64,000 nt of DNA from HLUCCA09 sp965277275. Lineage in GTDB: Bacteria > Pseudomonadota > Alphaproteobacteria > Rhodobacterales > Rhodobacteraceae. Location of the stretch: the NCBI GenBank assembly GCA_965277275.1, contig CBDICG010000001.1, positions 992,001-1,056,000 of the forward strand. Reading direction: 5' to 3'. Made by a program: the position numbers and the translations under genes. The notes below the pieces were generated by a model. That model searched no databases, was not told the DNA's origin, and was given only the letters and a program-made list of their open reading frames with translations. Positions within the stretch are counted from its first letter, which is position 1, and every line of letters starts with the position of its first letter. Below, piece after piece: positions 50,827 to 60,024 of the stretch.

Positions 50827-53800
50827 TCAGGCGAAGGGATCGTCTACCACGCCGACGATGGGGGCGAGGAAATCGCCCGACGTGGGGTTGAGCGCTTGCT
50901 GGTAGTGGCCATCGAAGGCGACGCGGGTTGCGGCGATGCTAGTCTGCGAGCCGTCGAAGAGCGCGAGATCGCGGGCGTCGTCGACATCGGACATGCCCTT
51001 GATCGCGGCGAAGTAGGTGCCGAGATCCTGCTTGTTCCCGAGATAGAGCTGGTCGATCGCGGTCTGGTCATTGGGCTCGCTCGGCTCGCGCGCGCCGTTG
51101 ATGATCGCGAGGATGAAGATCGGGACGGTGATGTCGTCGTTCGTCTGCAGCTCGTTCACCCAGTAGTCGAACCCGAGCTGGTCCGGGCCACGGCCGAGCA
51201 CGTTGGTATAGACTTGGGTGACGAAGGCTTCGGTATTGGTGAGGTTGCCATCGGCATCGAGCACGTTGGCGTAGGTGTCGCGCGTTTCGGGCTGAACGAA
51301 GAAGCTCGCGGCCATGTCTTCGAGCGAGAACCCGAGGGTGAACTGGTCGGCCCAGTAGTAGAGGCCGATCGCGTCGGGCGCGCGGTTGAAATAGGCGATG
51401 TAGAGTTCGCAGATGCGACCGAACTGCTCGGGCGCGAGATCCACGGCGTTGTCGAAGATCGCGAGCGGAAACAACCCTTCGGCCTGAAAGAACGGGATCT
51501 CGGTGATGAAATCGAGGGTTTCGATGGCCACGAGCCGGTCGGTGCCCTCGGAGGGGTCGGCGCGGTTCACGAGTGTCAGGGCACCGGGCGACAGCGTGAG
51601 TGTGTAGGCCGACTGGGCGCCCTGATAGGCGGCGGTGTCGTCGCCCGGGCCGCCATTCACGGTATCGTCGCCTCCGCCTCCCGTGAGGGTGTCGTTGCCT
51701 TCGCCACCGCGCACGAGCTCCGCCTGCGTTGTTCCGAACAGCGTGTTGGCATCGCCGTTGCCGGCGATCTCGGGGGCGGCGGGTCCGTCTTCGATGGTCA
51801 GGCGGACGCTGGGGATCTCGCCGAAAAAGAGGCTCTGGTTGACGGCCGTGAGCCCGAAATCGACGAACTCGCTTTCCTCGCTGAGCCCGTCCGGCAGGAT
51901 CTCGACGTAGAAGGTGGCCTTTGTCTCGTAGGGCTGGAAGGTGACCACATCGCCGAGGAGCCGGTAGTCCTGCCCGGCCGTCGCGGTCGCGCCTTGTGCG
52001 GCAATCCTGAAGCTCAGCACATCCGGGGACGGATCGGACAGCTCGAGCGTGAGGCCCACGCGGTTGCCCGCAAGCTCGTTGACCCAGACAGGCGCGCCAT
52101 AGAGCGCACGTGCGGACCCTTCGGTGTCGTCGTCGAAGATGAAACCGCCCGCGGCCACGGACGTAACGCCGGTGCCGAACGCACCCCGGGCCGGATTGGA
52201 GAGGGTGACGACGACGGATTCGTCGCGCTCGGCCTCCTGATCCCGGTTGGCCTCGACAAGGAGGGAGAGCTCTGTCTGGCCCGGCGCGAAGGTCAGGGTG
52301 CCGTTTCCGAAGCCCGCGAGCTGGGTCGAGAGATCGGCCTGCGTTGCCGTGCCGAGGCCCATGGCATAATCGACGGTGACCACGTCATTGCTCGCCTCGG
52401 AGAGCGAGACGGTGAAGCGCATGAAGTTGGCGAATTCCTCGATCGCGGAATCGCCCCGGATCGAGATCTCGGGCAGCGGAGACGTCTCGCTGTCGCGCAG
52501 TTCGGCATAGCCGACACTGTCGTCGAGATTGACGGGAACGGAAGAGTTCGTCGTGAGCCGCAGTCCGAACCATTCGCTGGCTTCGGCCAGCGTGTCGCCG
52601 AGCACGGACACCTGGACGCTTGCCCGCGTCTGCCCCTCCTCGAAGACGACCTGACCGGTGGTCACGACGAAATCGGATCCGGCCACGGCGGTCCCGTCGC
52701 GCGTGCTGTAGTCGAAGACCATGCGTTCGGGGGCGGGGCGCGACAGGACGATATCGAACTGGGCGATCTGCGTGCCGCTGTTGGCCTCGATCAGGACGGG
52801 ATCGCCGACGAACAGGGCGAGGTTGGAGCCGACGCCATCGTCATCGAGGATGATGCCGTTGGCGCGCAAGGTGGGCTGGCCGGCGCCGAAGGTGGCGTTG
52901 AGCGGGTCGTAGAGCTCGACGATCAGGCCCTCGTCGGCTTCGTCGATGGCGTCGCGTTCGGACTCGATGAAGATGGATTTGCTCGTCTCGCCCGGCGCGA
53001 AGGTCACCACGCCGTTGTTGGCCGCCGCGGTGCCGTTGTTGGAGGTCGAGGTCATCGTGTTGTCGAGGTCGGAGTTCGTGGCCGTGCCGTCAAAGAGGGT
53101 GCGGTAGTTGACGGTCACGGCATCGCCGTAGGGCTGCGAGAGCGAGACGGTGAAGCGGATGAAGTTGTTGAACTCCTCAACCGTCGCGTCGCCATGGATC
53201 GAGATTTCGGGAAGGCCGGTGGCGTCGGTATCGCGGATCTCGGCGTAGCCGACCGCGCCGCCCAGACCGACGACGCCGGGCGTCGAGGGGGAGGTGACGG
53301 CGAGCGAGAACCACTCTGACGGTTCGGCCAGCTGGTCGCCCAGAACGGACACCTGCACGCTCGCCCGACTCTGGCCCTCTTCGAAGACGAGGGTGCCGCT
53401 GGTGGCGATGTAGTCGCTCCCCGCCTGGGCGGATCCGTCCTGCGTGGCGAAGTCGAAGGTGATGCGCTGGGGCGCGGGGCGCGACAGCTCGATGTCGAAT
53501 TGCGCGATCTGGGTGCCCTGGTCGATTTCGAGGAGGACCGGATCGCTGACGAAGAGCGCGACGTTCGAGCCGACCTCATCGTCATCAAGGATGAAGCCCG
53601 TGGCGCGCAGGGCGGGCTGGCCCGCGCCGAACGTGGCATTGATCGGGTCGAAGAGCTCCAGCGTAAGGGCTTCGTCGCGCTCGTCGATCTGGTCGCGCTG
53701 GGATTCGACAAGGATCGACAGCTCCGTCTGACCGGCCTCGAACGTCAGGATGCCGTTGTTGGCATCCGCCGTCAGGATGCTGCGCACGTCCACGTTGCTT

Positions 53801-54672
53801 GCGCTGTTGTCGTAGAGCGTCCGGTAGCTGACCGAAACGGCATCGGAATAGGGCTCCGAGAGGGAGACCGTGAAGCGGATGAAGTTGGCGAATTCCTCGA
53901 TGGTCGTGTCGCCCCGCACCGAGATCTCGGGCAGCGCGGAGGCATCGGTATCGCGGATCTCGGCGTAGCCGACGCTGTCGGCCTCGGCGTATCTCCCGGA
54001 TGTGTCTGTCAGGTTCAGCCCGAACCATTCGGCGCCTTCGGGGACGGTGTCGCCAATCACCGAGACATCGAGGGTCGCCCGCGTCTGGTTGGCCGCGAAG
54101 GTGAGGGTGCCGGAGGTGGCGTTGTAGTCCTGCCCGGCCAGAGCGCTGCCATCGAAGGTGAAGTAGCTGAAGGTCGCGCCGTCTGTGGGCGCGCGCGACA
54201 GGACAATGTCGAAGCGGGCGACCTTGGTGCCGCCATCCCCCTCGATGATCACGGGGTCGCCGACGAAGACCGCGTCGTTGTTGCCGCTGCCATCGTCATC
54301 GAGAATGATGCCGGTTTCGCGCAAGACGGGGGCGCCGCCTGTAAAGGTCGCGCCCTCGGGATCGAAGAGCTCCAGTACGACGTGTTCATCGACCTCGTCG
54401 ATTGTGTCGCGGTCGGCTTCGATGCGCAGCGTGAGCGACGTCTGCCCCGGCTCGAAGGTGAGCGTGCCGTTGTTGCTGCCGGAGGTTCCGTTGTTCGTTT
54501 CGGAGGTGAAGGTGTTCTTGGTATCGAGGTTCGTGGCCGTGCCATCGTAGAGCGTCCGGAATGACACCGAGACCGGCACGTTCGAAGCGCTGTCGAGCGT
54601 GACCGTGTACTCGATGAAGTTCTGGAACTCTTCGATCGAGTTCGTAACGTTCGTGATGGCGATAACGGACAT
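50827..54672 (-). CDS. 1281-residue secreted Calx-beta / RTX / DUF4214 protein
   Basis: No signal peptide; it starts SVIAITNVTNSIEEFQNF. Residues 1 to about 985 are four tandem pairs (about 246 residues each) of Calx-beta-like modules. The first module of each pair contains [TSA]-[IV]-EEF-x-NF followed by TVSLS and ends LDDD. The second begins FVGDPV and ends GYAEIRDTD. The last pair is more diverged. Next is a short RTX calcium-binding stretch (VRGGEGNDTLTGGGGDDTVNGGPGDDT) and a C-terminal DUF4214 region (ICELYIAYFNRAPDAIGLYYW and VYTNVLGRGPDQLGFDYW). RTX without a signal peptide predicts type I secretion; calcium would order the modules outside the cell. Likely an adhesin or matrix protein. 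Transporter genes are not in the window. Confidence 0.88.
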   Translation of the reverse strand: MSVIAITNVTNSIEEFQNFIEYTVTLDSASNVPVSVSFRTLYDGTATNLDTKNTFTSETNNGTSGSNNGTLTFEPGQTSLTLRIEADRDTIDEVDEHVVLELFDPEGATFTGGAPVLRETGIILDDDGSGNNDAVFVGDPVIIEGDGGTKVARFDIVLSRAPTDGATFSYFTFDGSALAGQDYNATSGTLTFAANQTRATLDVSVIGDTVPEGAEWFGLNLTDTSGRYAEADSVGYAEIRDTDASALPEISVRGDTTIEEFANFIRFTVSLSEPYSDAVSVSYRTLYDNSASNVDVRSILTADANNGILTFEAGQTELSILVESQRDQIDERDEALTLELFDPINATFGAGQPALRATGFILDDDEVGSNVALFVSDPVLLEIDQGTQIAQFDIELSRPAPQRITFDFATQDGSAQAGSDYIATSGTLVFEEGQSRASVQVSVLGDQLAEPSEWFSLAVTSPSTPGVVGLGGAVGYAEIRDTDATGLPEISIHGDATVEEFNNFIRFTVSLSQPYGDAVTVNYRTLFDGTATNSDLDNTMTSTSNNGTAAANNGVVTFAPGETSKSIFIESERDAIDEADEGLIVELYDPLNATFGAGQPTLRANGIILDDDGVGSNLALFVGDPVLIEANSGTQIAQFDIVLSRPAPERMVFDYSTRDGTAVAGSDFVVTTGQVVFEEGQTRASVQVSVLGDTLAEASEWFGLRLTTNSSVPVNLDDSVGYAELRDSETSPLPEISIRGDSAIEEFANFMRFTVSLSEASNDVVTVDYAMGLGTATQADLSTQLAGFGNGTLTFAPGQTELSLLVEANRDQEAERDESVVVTLSNPARGAFGTGVTSVAAGGFIFDDDTEGSARALYGAPVWVNELAGNRVGLTLELSDPSPDVLSFRIAAQGATATAGQDYRLLGDVVTFQPYETKATFYVEILPDGLSEESEFVDFGLTAVNQSLFFGEIPSVRLTIEDGPAAPEIAGNGDANTLFGTTQAELVRGGEGNDTLTGGGGDDTVNGGPGDDTAAYQGAQSAYTLTLSPGALTLVNRADPSEGTDRLVAIETLDFITEIPFFQAEGLFPLAIFDNAVDLAPEQFGRICELYIAYFNRAPDAIGLYYWADQFTLGFSLEDMAASFFVQPETRDTYANVLDADGNLTNTEAFVTQVYTNVLGRGPDQLGFDYWVNELQTNDDITVPIFILAIINGAREPSEPNDQTAIDQLYLGNKQDLGTYFAAIKGMSDVDDARDLALFDGSQTSIAATRVAFDGHYQQALNPTSGDFLAPIVGVVDDPFA

Positions 54673-55242
54673 GCGAATCCCCCCAGATCCATGGTGGCTG
54701 CAATTCTGAAGGACCCATGGCCGTCTGTCATCGCGGGATTAGCCGCACCTGCCCCTCGGCCCCTCGTGCGACAGCGGAGACGTCGGCCGGTTCGCGCCCC
54801 GGCGAAAGAGCGCTCGCATGGCGTAGGGAGCCTTCGACGAGCGGCGTATCGGCGTGGCAATGCACGAAAGCGCGGCGCGCAAAGGCAGCGGTGGCGGGTG
54901 CGCTGCCGCTCCATCGAGGCCTGTGGACGATGATGGGGTGCGCGCGTCTCCACAGTTGCGTTCGCACGAAAATCGTATGAAGACTTGGCACGCATCGCCC
55001 GAACGGTCGTCGTCTGAACCCATCCCGCCACCGCATTTTCCGTAAGATCAGGACCTGCTCTGCCCCACGGCCGCGCGCGGCCGACGCTTCAAGAGGCGCA
55101 ACGTGACCGAACGACAGATACTGACACCGTCGCAGCCCGCTCGCCCCGCAATCCGCCGCCGCCTCGCTTCGCAGTTGGCGCGCCACGGGAGGGGCCAGCC
55201 TGCGCGCCAAGCACGCCCCAGCGCGTTCGGAGCCTGGCTGCG
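54673..55242. other. Divergent intergenic region between secreted protein and ExbB operon
   Basis: 570 nt without a convincing gene. It must hold promoters for both sides. A 14-bp palindromic GGCCGCGCGCGGCC lies near 55070. No other feature recognised. Confidence 0.5.
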
Positions 55243-55953
55243 ATGACGCCTGACCAGGACACGCCTTGGGCGGGCCTTGAGACCTTCCTGATGCAGGGCG
55301 GGCCTGCCCTTTGGGTGATCGCGCTGCTCTCGGTGCTGACGGTCGCGCTGATCCTGTGGAAGGCATGGCGGCTTTTGTCCCTTGGCGCGTGGTCGGGCAA
55401 ACGCGCGCGAGAGGCCACCGCGCTCTGGACGACGGGGGCGCGTGACCAAGCGCGCGCACGGGTTTCTGCCGGGGGTGGATTGCGCGCGCGTGTCGTGCGC
55501 GCCGCCTTCGCTGCGATCGACGACCCGACCCTCGGCGAGGCCAAGGCGCGCGAGGAGACCGAGCGCGTCGCCCGGCGGGAGCTGGGGACCGCGCGATCGG
55601 GATTGCGGGCCCTCGAACTTGTCGCGACCATTGCCCCGCTGATCGGCCTCCTGGGAACGGTGCTCGGCATGATCGAGGCATTCCAGGCCTTGCAGGTCGC
55701 GGGGAGCCGGGCGGACCCGTCGGATCTGGCGGGAGGCATCTGGGAGGCGCTCCTGACAACGGCGGCGGGCATGGCCGTTGCCATCCCGGCCTCGGCTGCG
55801 CTTGCGTGGTTTGAAAGCGTCGCCGACAAGGTGCAGGGCGATATGGAGGATCTGGCCACGCAGATCTTCGCACGCTCGGGCGCCCTTCCGGAGCATCCGG
55901 CGGTGGCGGCGCCCGGGATGGCCGGCGGATCCTCGCCGCAAGCGGCGGAATGA
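55243..55953 (+). CDS. MotA/TolQ/ExbB family proton channel protein
   Basis: 236 residues with three membrane segments: one near residues 20-45 (QGGPALWVIALLSVLTVALILW), a cytoplasmic domain, then ELVATIAPLIGLLGTVLGMIEAF and ALLTTAAGMAVAIPASAALAWF. The conserved TolQ/ExbB Gly-Leu-Leu-Gly-Thr-Val pattern is intact. It assembles the proton-conducting motor of a Ton-type system at the inner membrane. Its stop overlaps the start of the first ExbD gene (ATGA). Confidence 0.9.
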   Translation: MTPDQDTPWAGLETFLMQGGPALWVIALLSVLTVALILWKAWRLLSLGAWSGKRAREATALWTTGARDQARARVSAGGGLRARVVRAAFAAIDDPTLGEAKAREETERVARRELGTARSGLRALELVATIAPLIGLLGTVLGMIEAFQALQVAGSRADPSDLAGGIWEALLTTAAGMAVAIPASAALAWFESVADKVQGDMEDLATQIFARSGALPEHPAVAAPGMAGGSSPQAAE

Positions 55954-56336
55954 TGTTGCGGTTCGGGGAGCGGCGCAGACCCCGCCGCCTGAGCCTCACG
56001 CCGATGATCGATGTGGTCTTCCTGCTCCTGATCTTCTTCATGCTGGCCGCGCGCTTCGGGATCGACACGGTCTTGCCGCTGACGCTTGCCGGATCGACCC
56101 CGGATCAGCGCTATGACGGGCCGCCCCGTGTCATCGACGTTCTTCCCGATAGCGTCAGGCTGAACGGCGAGGCGACCCCGGACGCCTCGCTGGCGGCGGA
56201 GATTTCGGCCCTTGTGGCGAGCCCGGAGGACGTGATCGTGCTGCGTGCGCAGGACGGCGCCGTCTTGCAGCGCGTCGTCGACACCATGCGCGTTCTGCGT
56301 GACGCGGGTCTGACCACCCTCGTGTTCGTGGAGTGA
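55950..56336 (+). CDS. ExbD/TolR family protein, first of two
   Basis: 128 residues. The membrane segment LTPMIDVVFLLLIFFMLAARF carries the essential Asp of ExbD/TolR. The C-terminal periplasmic domain ends VVDTMRVLRDAGLTTLVFVE. It starts at ATG 55950, overlapping the ExbB-like stop; ATG 55953 follows immediately as an alternative. Works with the ExbB-like channel. Confidence 0.9.
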   Translation: MMLRFGERRRPRRLSLTPMIDVVFLLLIFFMLAARFGIDTVLPLTLAGSTPDQRYDGPPRVIDVLPDSVRLNGEATPDASLAAEISALVASPEDVIVLRAQDGAVLQRVVDTMRVLRDAGLTTLVFVE

Positions 56337-56340
56337 CAGC

Positions 56341-56733
56341 ATGCGCTTTTCCGGCCCGCCGCCCCGCCCGCGCTTTCGCGAAACCACGGTGCCGATGATC
56401 AACATCGTCTTCCTGCTGCTGATCTTCTTCCTGATCTCTGCCCAGATCGCCCCGCCGGAGCCCTTCGAGGTTTTGCTGCCCACCGGTGAGGGCGCGGATA
56501 CCGCCGAAGCCGCGGGCGCGCTCTACCTGTCGGCGGAGGGCGTGGCCGCGTTTCAGGATCAGCGCGGGGACGCGGCGATTGCGGCGGCGCTGGCCGATCT
56601 TGCGGCGCGTGGCGCCGATGCCCTGGAGCTGCGGGCCGATTCCGGTGTGGAGGCGTCCTTCGTGGCGGCCCTGCTCGCCCAGCTCGCACAGGCCGGTATC
56701 CTTGAGGTTGCACTGGTGACGGCGGGCCCATGA
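56341..56733 (+). CDS. ExbD/TolR-like protein, second of two
   Basis: 130 residues with TVPMINIVFLLLIFFLISAQI. The position occupied by the essential Asp in ExbD is Asn here (PMIN versus PMID), so this copy may lack proton-translocating activity. The periplasmic part (APPEPFEVLLPTGEG...) is shorter and acidic. It starts 4 nt after the first ExbD gene and overlaps the TonB gene start by 4 nt. It may be a structural partner in a hetero-oligomeric motor (inference). Confidence 0.85.
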   Translation: MRFSGPPPRPRFRETTVPMINIVFLLLIFFLISAQIAPPEPFEVLLPTGEGADTAEAAGALYLSAEGVAAFQDQRGDAAIAAALADLAARGADALELRADSGVEASFVAALLAQLAQAGILEVALVTAGP

Positions 56734-58172
56734 TGATGCGCCGGTTGCTGGAGTGGGGTGTCGTGATTGCGGTGGCGCTGGCGCTCCACCTTGCGGTGTT
56801 CGTGCGCCTGCCCTCGGGGGCCGTTGGCGATGCGGGCGCCGCGGGTGCTGCATCCGTGAGCCTGCAGGCGATGACCCCGCATCTGGCGGCCATGATCGCG
56901 CGCGTCGATCTGGCCGACGCCATCACAACGCCGAGCGCGGTGATGGCCGAGAGGACAGACGCCGCCAGCGCGCCAGAGATCCCGCGAGCGACGTCTCAAA
57001 CCGCGCCCGCGCCGGTCGGCCCGGCAGATGCGGCGGTGCGGCCTGTCGTGGCGCAGCGCGATACCGCCGCGAGGCGCTCCGACGCGCGGACGGGCGGCGT
57101 GGCCCCTGCCCCGGTTGCTGCCGCTCCTGTCGCGTTTGCGCCCGAATTGTCTGCACCCGTTGTATCTGCACCCGTTGTGTCTGCGCAGGTTGCCCCTGCT
57201 CCCGGTGCGTCCGCCCCGGATGCTTCTGCGCCTGTCGCGTCTGCCTCCATTGCGTCGGCCTCCGTTGCGTCGGCCTCCGTTGCGTCGGCCTCCGTTGTGT
57301 CTGTGCGCGACCCTTCGCTTTCCGCGCGCGCCAACGTCGCGGCGCCGGTGGCGCTCTCCGTGTCGACAGACGTTGCCGGTATTGCCCTTTCCCAGTCGAC
57401 CGCGCCTTCACCGACGAGGCAGACGGCCCCGCGATTGGCCGGGGCGCAGGACGTTGCTCTGACGACCGAAGCGGCGGACCTTCCCCCTGAGGCGCCACTG
57501 CGGGGTCAGCCCGACGCGCCACCGGCCGAGCGCGTAGGGCCCACGTCTGCGCAGCCGGTGCCCGCCGCTTCGGCAACGGTACTGGTCGTGGCAGCAGCGC
57601 CCGCGCGGTCAGGGGCGGACACGGCCCTGCCCCCGACCGAGGCGCGCAGCGCGCTTGCCCCGGAGCGCTCGCTTCACCCCAGGGATCGGCCAGACGCCAC
57701 CATCGCGCGTGCGGCAGCGCGCCCCCGCTCCGTTGACGAGCCGCCGACGGCGCAACCTCCAGCCCAGACTACCGCCGCGGCGTCGCGGCAACCCAGCGCT
57801 CCGGCACAAGCCGAGACACGCGCCGCAGGTGCTGGAGGTGGCGCCCAGGCCGGCACGGCACGATCCGGCGCGCCCAGCGTGTCCGAGGCCCAGCGCTCGA
57901 CGTTGATGGCCCGCTGGGGCGGACAGATCCGCAGCCGGATCGAGCGGCGCAAGCCGCGCGGGGCGCTGGGCCGCGGAACCGTGACGCTGCGCATCTCCGT
58001 GGCCAATGACGGTCGGCTGGTCGGTCTATCTGTCGCGCGCAGCTCCGGCAGTCCCGCGCTCGATGGCGCGGCGGTCCAATCGGTGCAGCGCGCAGGCCGG
58101 TTTCCGAGGGCACCCCGCGAATTGCCGGGTGGCCCGCACAGCTTTACCCTGCCGGTGCACTTCACGCGCTAG
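56730..58172 (+). CDS. TonB family energy transducer with repeat-rich periplasmic spacer
   Basis: 480 residues. One N-terminal membrane segment (LLEWGVVIAVALALHLAVFV, residues 4-23) is followed by a long Ala/Pro/Ser/Val-rich periplasmic spacer, then a C-terminal TonB domain of about 90 residues (TLMARWGGQIRSRIERRKPRGALGRG... ending SFTLPVHFTR). The HxxLH-like His19 in the anchor suits ExbB/ExbD coupling. The spacer holds five-residue repeats (SASVA, SAPVV), from a 15-bp DNA repeat at 57250-57294. It links the inner-membrane motor to an outer-membrane receptor; no TonB-dependent receptor gene is in the window. Confidence 0.87.
   Translation: MMMRRLLEWGVVIAVALALHLAVFVRLPSGAVGDAGAAGAASVSLQAMTPHLAAMIARVDLADAITTPSAVMAERTDAASAPEIPRATSQTAPAPVGPADAAVRPVVAQRDTAARRSDARTGGVAPAPVAAAPVAFAPELSAPVVSAPVVSAQVAPAPGASAPDASAPVASASIASASVASASVASASVVSVRDPSLSARANVAAPVALSVSTDVAGIALSQSTAPSPTRQTAPRLAGAQDVALTTEAADLPPEAPLRGQPDAPPAERVGPTSAQPVPAASATVLVVAAAPARSGADTALPPTEARSALAPERSLHPRDRPDATIARAAARPRSVDEPPTAQPPAQTTAAASRQPSAPAQAETRAAGAGGGAQAGTARSGAPSVSEAQRSTLMARWGGQIRSRIERRKPRGALGRGTVTLRISVANDGRLVGLSVARSSGSPALDGAAVQSVQRAGRFPRAPRELPGGPHSFTLPVHFTR
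57250..57294 (+). repeat. 15-bp in-frame tandem repeat inside the TonB spacer
   Basis: TTGCGTCGGCCTCCG occurs three times in a row (57250, 57265, 57280) and encodes the Ala-Ser-Ala-Ser-Val run. Similar 15-bp-period relatives extend from about 57140. Copy number could change the length of the periplasmic spacer without breaking the frame. Confidence 0.8.
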
Positions 58173-58305
58173 CGAGACTTTCGCACTTGAAACGATGCCG
58201 TCGGCTCCCAGGCACGGCATGGCCGACACCCGCGCTGCCATATCCGGTGGAAGCACTTGGCCGCGTCCCGCCCGCTGACGCCCTTGGGACGCCCGTTCCT
58301 CGGGG

Positions 58306-59052
58306 TCAGAAGCTGAACCGCGCCCCGGCGAATGGCCCTCCGACCGAGAGCCGTTCGAACGGCCCGAAATCATCGAACTCCCATTCACCGTGCCTGTAGC
58401 CAACGGACAGATCCCAGTTGTCGAACCGGTAATTCGCCGATGCCAGGGCCTGCCATGTCAGCTCGCTCTGACCGGCGCCGACATCCGCATAGTAGGTCAG
58501 GTACCACTTATCGCTCAGATCGAAAGACCCGCGAACACCGACGACCGCGTCGATCGAGGATTCGTCACCCTCGTCCCCAACCCGGGCGGGCCCCACTGTC
58601 GCGTCGAACTCGGACTCGAGCCAGAGATACCGAATGCCGCCCAGCACGTTGACCCCATAGCCCGGCCCGTCGGCGACCTCGTAGCCAGCGCCAACGGTCG
58701 AGATGAACCCGGCAAGACGGACATCGGCGTCCGCATCGACGCCGGGCCCCGGCCCGAAATTGAGCGTCCCTCCCTTGGAGCCATTCACATTGAGGTAGAT
58801 GAAATCGCCAAAGATCGTCCACGGCCCCCTGTTCGCCGCGACCGCGGCCATGGCGCCCGAATTCAGGTTCTCGAGCAAGGTGTCGAAGGTGATCTCGGTC
58901 GATGCTCCCGATTTCGTATCGGTCCCGATGGTGGCGCCCCAGAGATAGATCGCCGCGTTCCAATCCCATGCCTCCTGCGCCGACGCCTGTGCCCCGGCCA
59001 TCGAGAGCACCAGCGCTGCGCTGCTCGCGGTCATTTTCGCGGTGTTGTACAT
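58306..59052 (-). CDS. Outer-membrane beta-barrel protein
   Basis: 248 residues from ATG 59052 (AAGGGAGAAG upstream; longer frame has no leader). A signal peptide MYNTAKMTASSAALVLSMAG ends ASAQ-EAW. The mature part has alternating strands with many Tyr, Trp and Gly residues (WTIFGDFIYLNVNGS, YGVNVLGGIRYLWLESEFDA, WYLTYYADVGAG) and ends with a C-terminal Phe (FAGARFSF), the signal for outer-membrane insertion. The size suits an 8- to 10-strand barrel of the OmpW/DUF-type group. No partner gene adjoins it directly. Confidence 0.8.
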   Translation of the reverse strand: MYNTAKMTASSAALVLSMAGAQASAQEAWDWNAAIYLWGATIGTDTKSGASTEITFDTLLENLNSGAMAAVAANRGPWTIFGDFIYLNVNGSKGGTLNFGPGPGVDADADVRLAGFISTVGAGYEVADGPGYGVNVLGGIRYLWLESEFDATVGPARVGDEGDESSIDAVVGVRGSFDLSDKWYLTYYADVGAGQSELTWQALASANYRFDNWDLSVGYRHGEWEFDDFGPFERLSVGGPFAGARFSF

Positions 59053-59177
59053 GGTCTTCTCCCTTGGGAGGCGCGGCCTCAAGCCTGCCTTGTTGCGCCA
59101 AAACTCGATCGCGACGGTACCGGCTACCGCAGACCGGGCCAAGGGCCTCAGCCCTCGATTGCGTGGCCGGGTTCCGC

Positions 59178-59600
59178 TCAGTCTTGCGTGACCGGTTCGA
59201 TGATGCGGACCTCTACGATGGTTGTCGCAGCGAGCCGTCTGATCAGACTGCGCTCGACATCTTCGAGAACGGCCGAGATCCTGCTCTGGAGCGCATGCTC
59301 GACAGCGCAGCTGGGCGCGCCTTCGTCGCGCGCCGTTGCGACGAGGCGTTCGTCCAACGCGAGATAGACATCGGCTAGCGTGATGTCGTTCGGTGACCGT
59401 GCGAGGCGCCAGCCGCCAGTGTGTCCCTTGTCGGCTTTCAGGAGACCCGCCTCCCGCAAGCGGCCGAGCACACGGCGCACGACCACGGGATTCGTGCCTG
59501 CGTGGTCTGCGATCTCGGCGGAGGTACGCTTTCGATCCGGCTCTCCCGCCATGTGGCCCAATGTGTGCAGGGCGAGCGATAGCCGACTGTTGCGCTTCAT
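59178..59600 (-). CDS. Rrf2 family transcriptional regulator
   Basis: 140 residues from ATG 59600 (GGAG 11 nt upstream; the longer frame is not conserved). The winged helix region is RLSLALHTLGHMAG and TSAEIADHAGTNPVVVRRVLGRLREAGLLKADKGHTGGWRLAR. Iron-sulfur Rrf2 proteins such as IscR and NsrR carry three clustered Cys; only one (APSCAVEH) is present here, so this is a cofactor-free or thiol-sensing member like YwnA. Its target is unknown. Confidence 0.87.
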   Translation of the reverse strand: MKRNSRLSLALHTLGHMAGEPDRKRTSAEIADHAGTNPVVVRRVLGRLREAGLLKADKGHTGGWRLARSPNDITLADVYLALDERLVATARDEGAPSCAVEHALQSRISAVLEDVERSLIRRLAATTIVEVRIIEPVTQD

Positions 59601-59628
59601 GAGCGGATCTTCTCCAACGCGTTCGGAT

Positions 59629-60024
59629 CTACCCACCTGAGTTGCACGCATTTTGCAGGTTGGCCAGCTTGCTGTAGAGGCCCGGCTTCGGACGCGGGAT
59701 CTGAAGCTTTTTGGCTTCGCTTTCGACAGCCTTGCCAGAACGCGCCAACGATATCGCGGGCACATCCCTTGTGGCGAGTTCATGCGGAGCAGGACGGCCG
59801 GAAAGCTCATCGACCCTGTCGGGCTCAAAGGAAAACACGCCGAGGTCAGAAAAGCGGAGACCCCGGCTTTTCAGTGTCTTATGCGGTTGAAGGAGGCTCC
59901 GAATTGGGCTCCGAAATAGCCTTGTGCGGTTGGTAGGTATGGCCAGCGCACTGGGCTGCGTGTGATCGGCAAAGCGGGCCAACTTGCATCCGCGTCCCCC
60001 TGTTGGGGCGCTCGGGTTAGGCAT
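59629..60024 (-). CDS. Orphan hypothetical ORF, doubtful
   Basis: 131 codons if all translated. The last 55 residues look protein-like, with Lys/Glu-rich text (SGKAVESEAKKLQI, PRPKPGLYSKLANLQNACN), while the first part is Arg/Pro-rich and could be noise. No RBS is visible before ATG 60024 and no family is recognised. It may be the 3' remnant of a gene disrupted by the IS element to its right. Confidence 0.2.
   Translation of the reverse strand: MPNPSAPTGGRGCKLARFADHTQPSALAIPTNRTRLFRSPIRSLLQPHKTLKSRGLRFSDLGVFSFEPDRVDELSGRPAPHELATRDVPAISLARSGKAVESEAKKLQIPRPKPGLYSKLANLQNACNSGG

Noticed and set aside
50896..53319. 807-codon plus-strand open frame opposite the Calx-beta protein
   Set aside because: It mirrors the repeats of the recognised minus-strand protein and has no start signal or family. 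High G+C leaves long antisense frames open.
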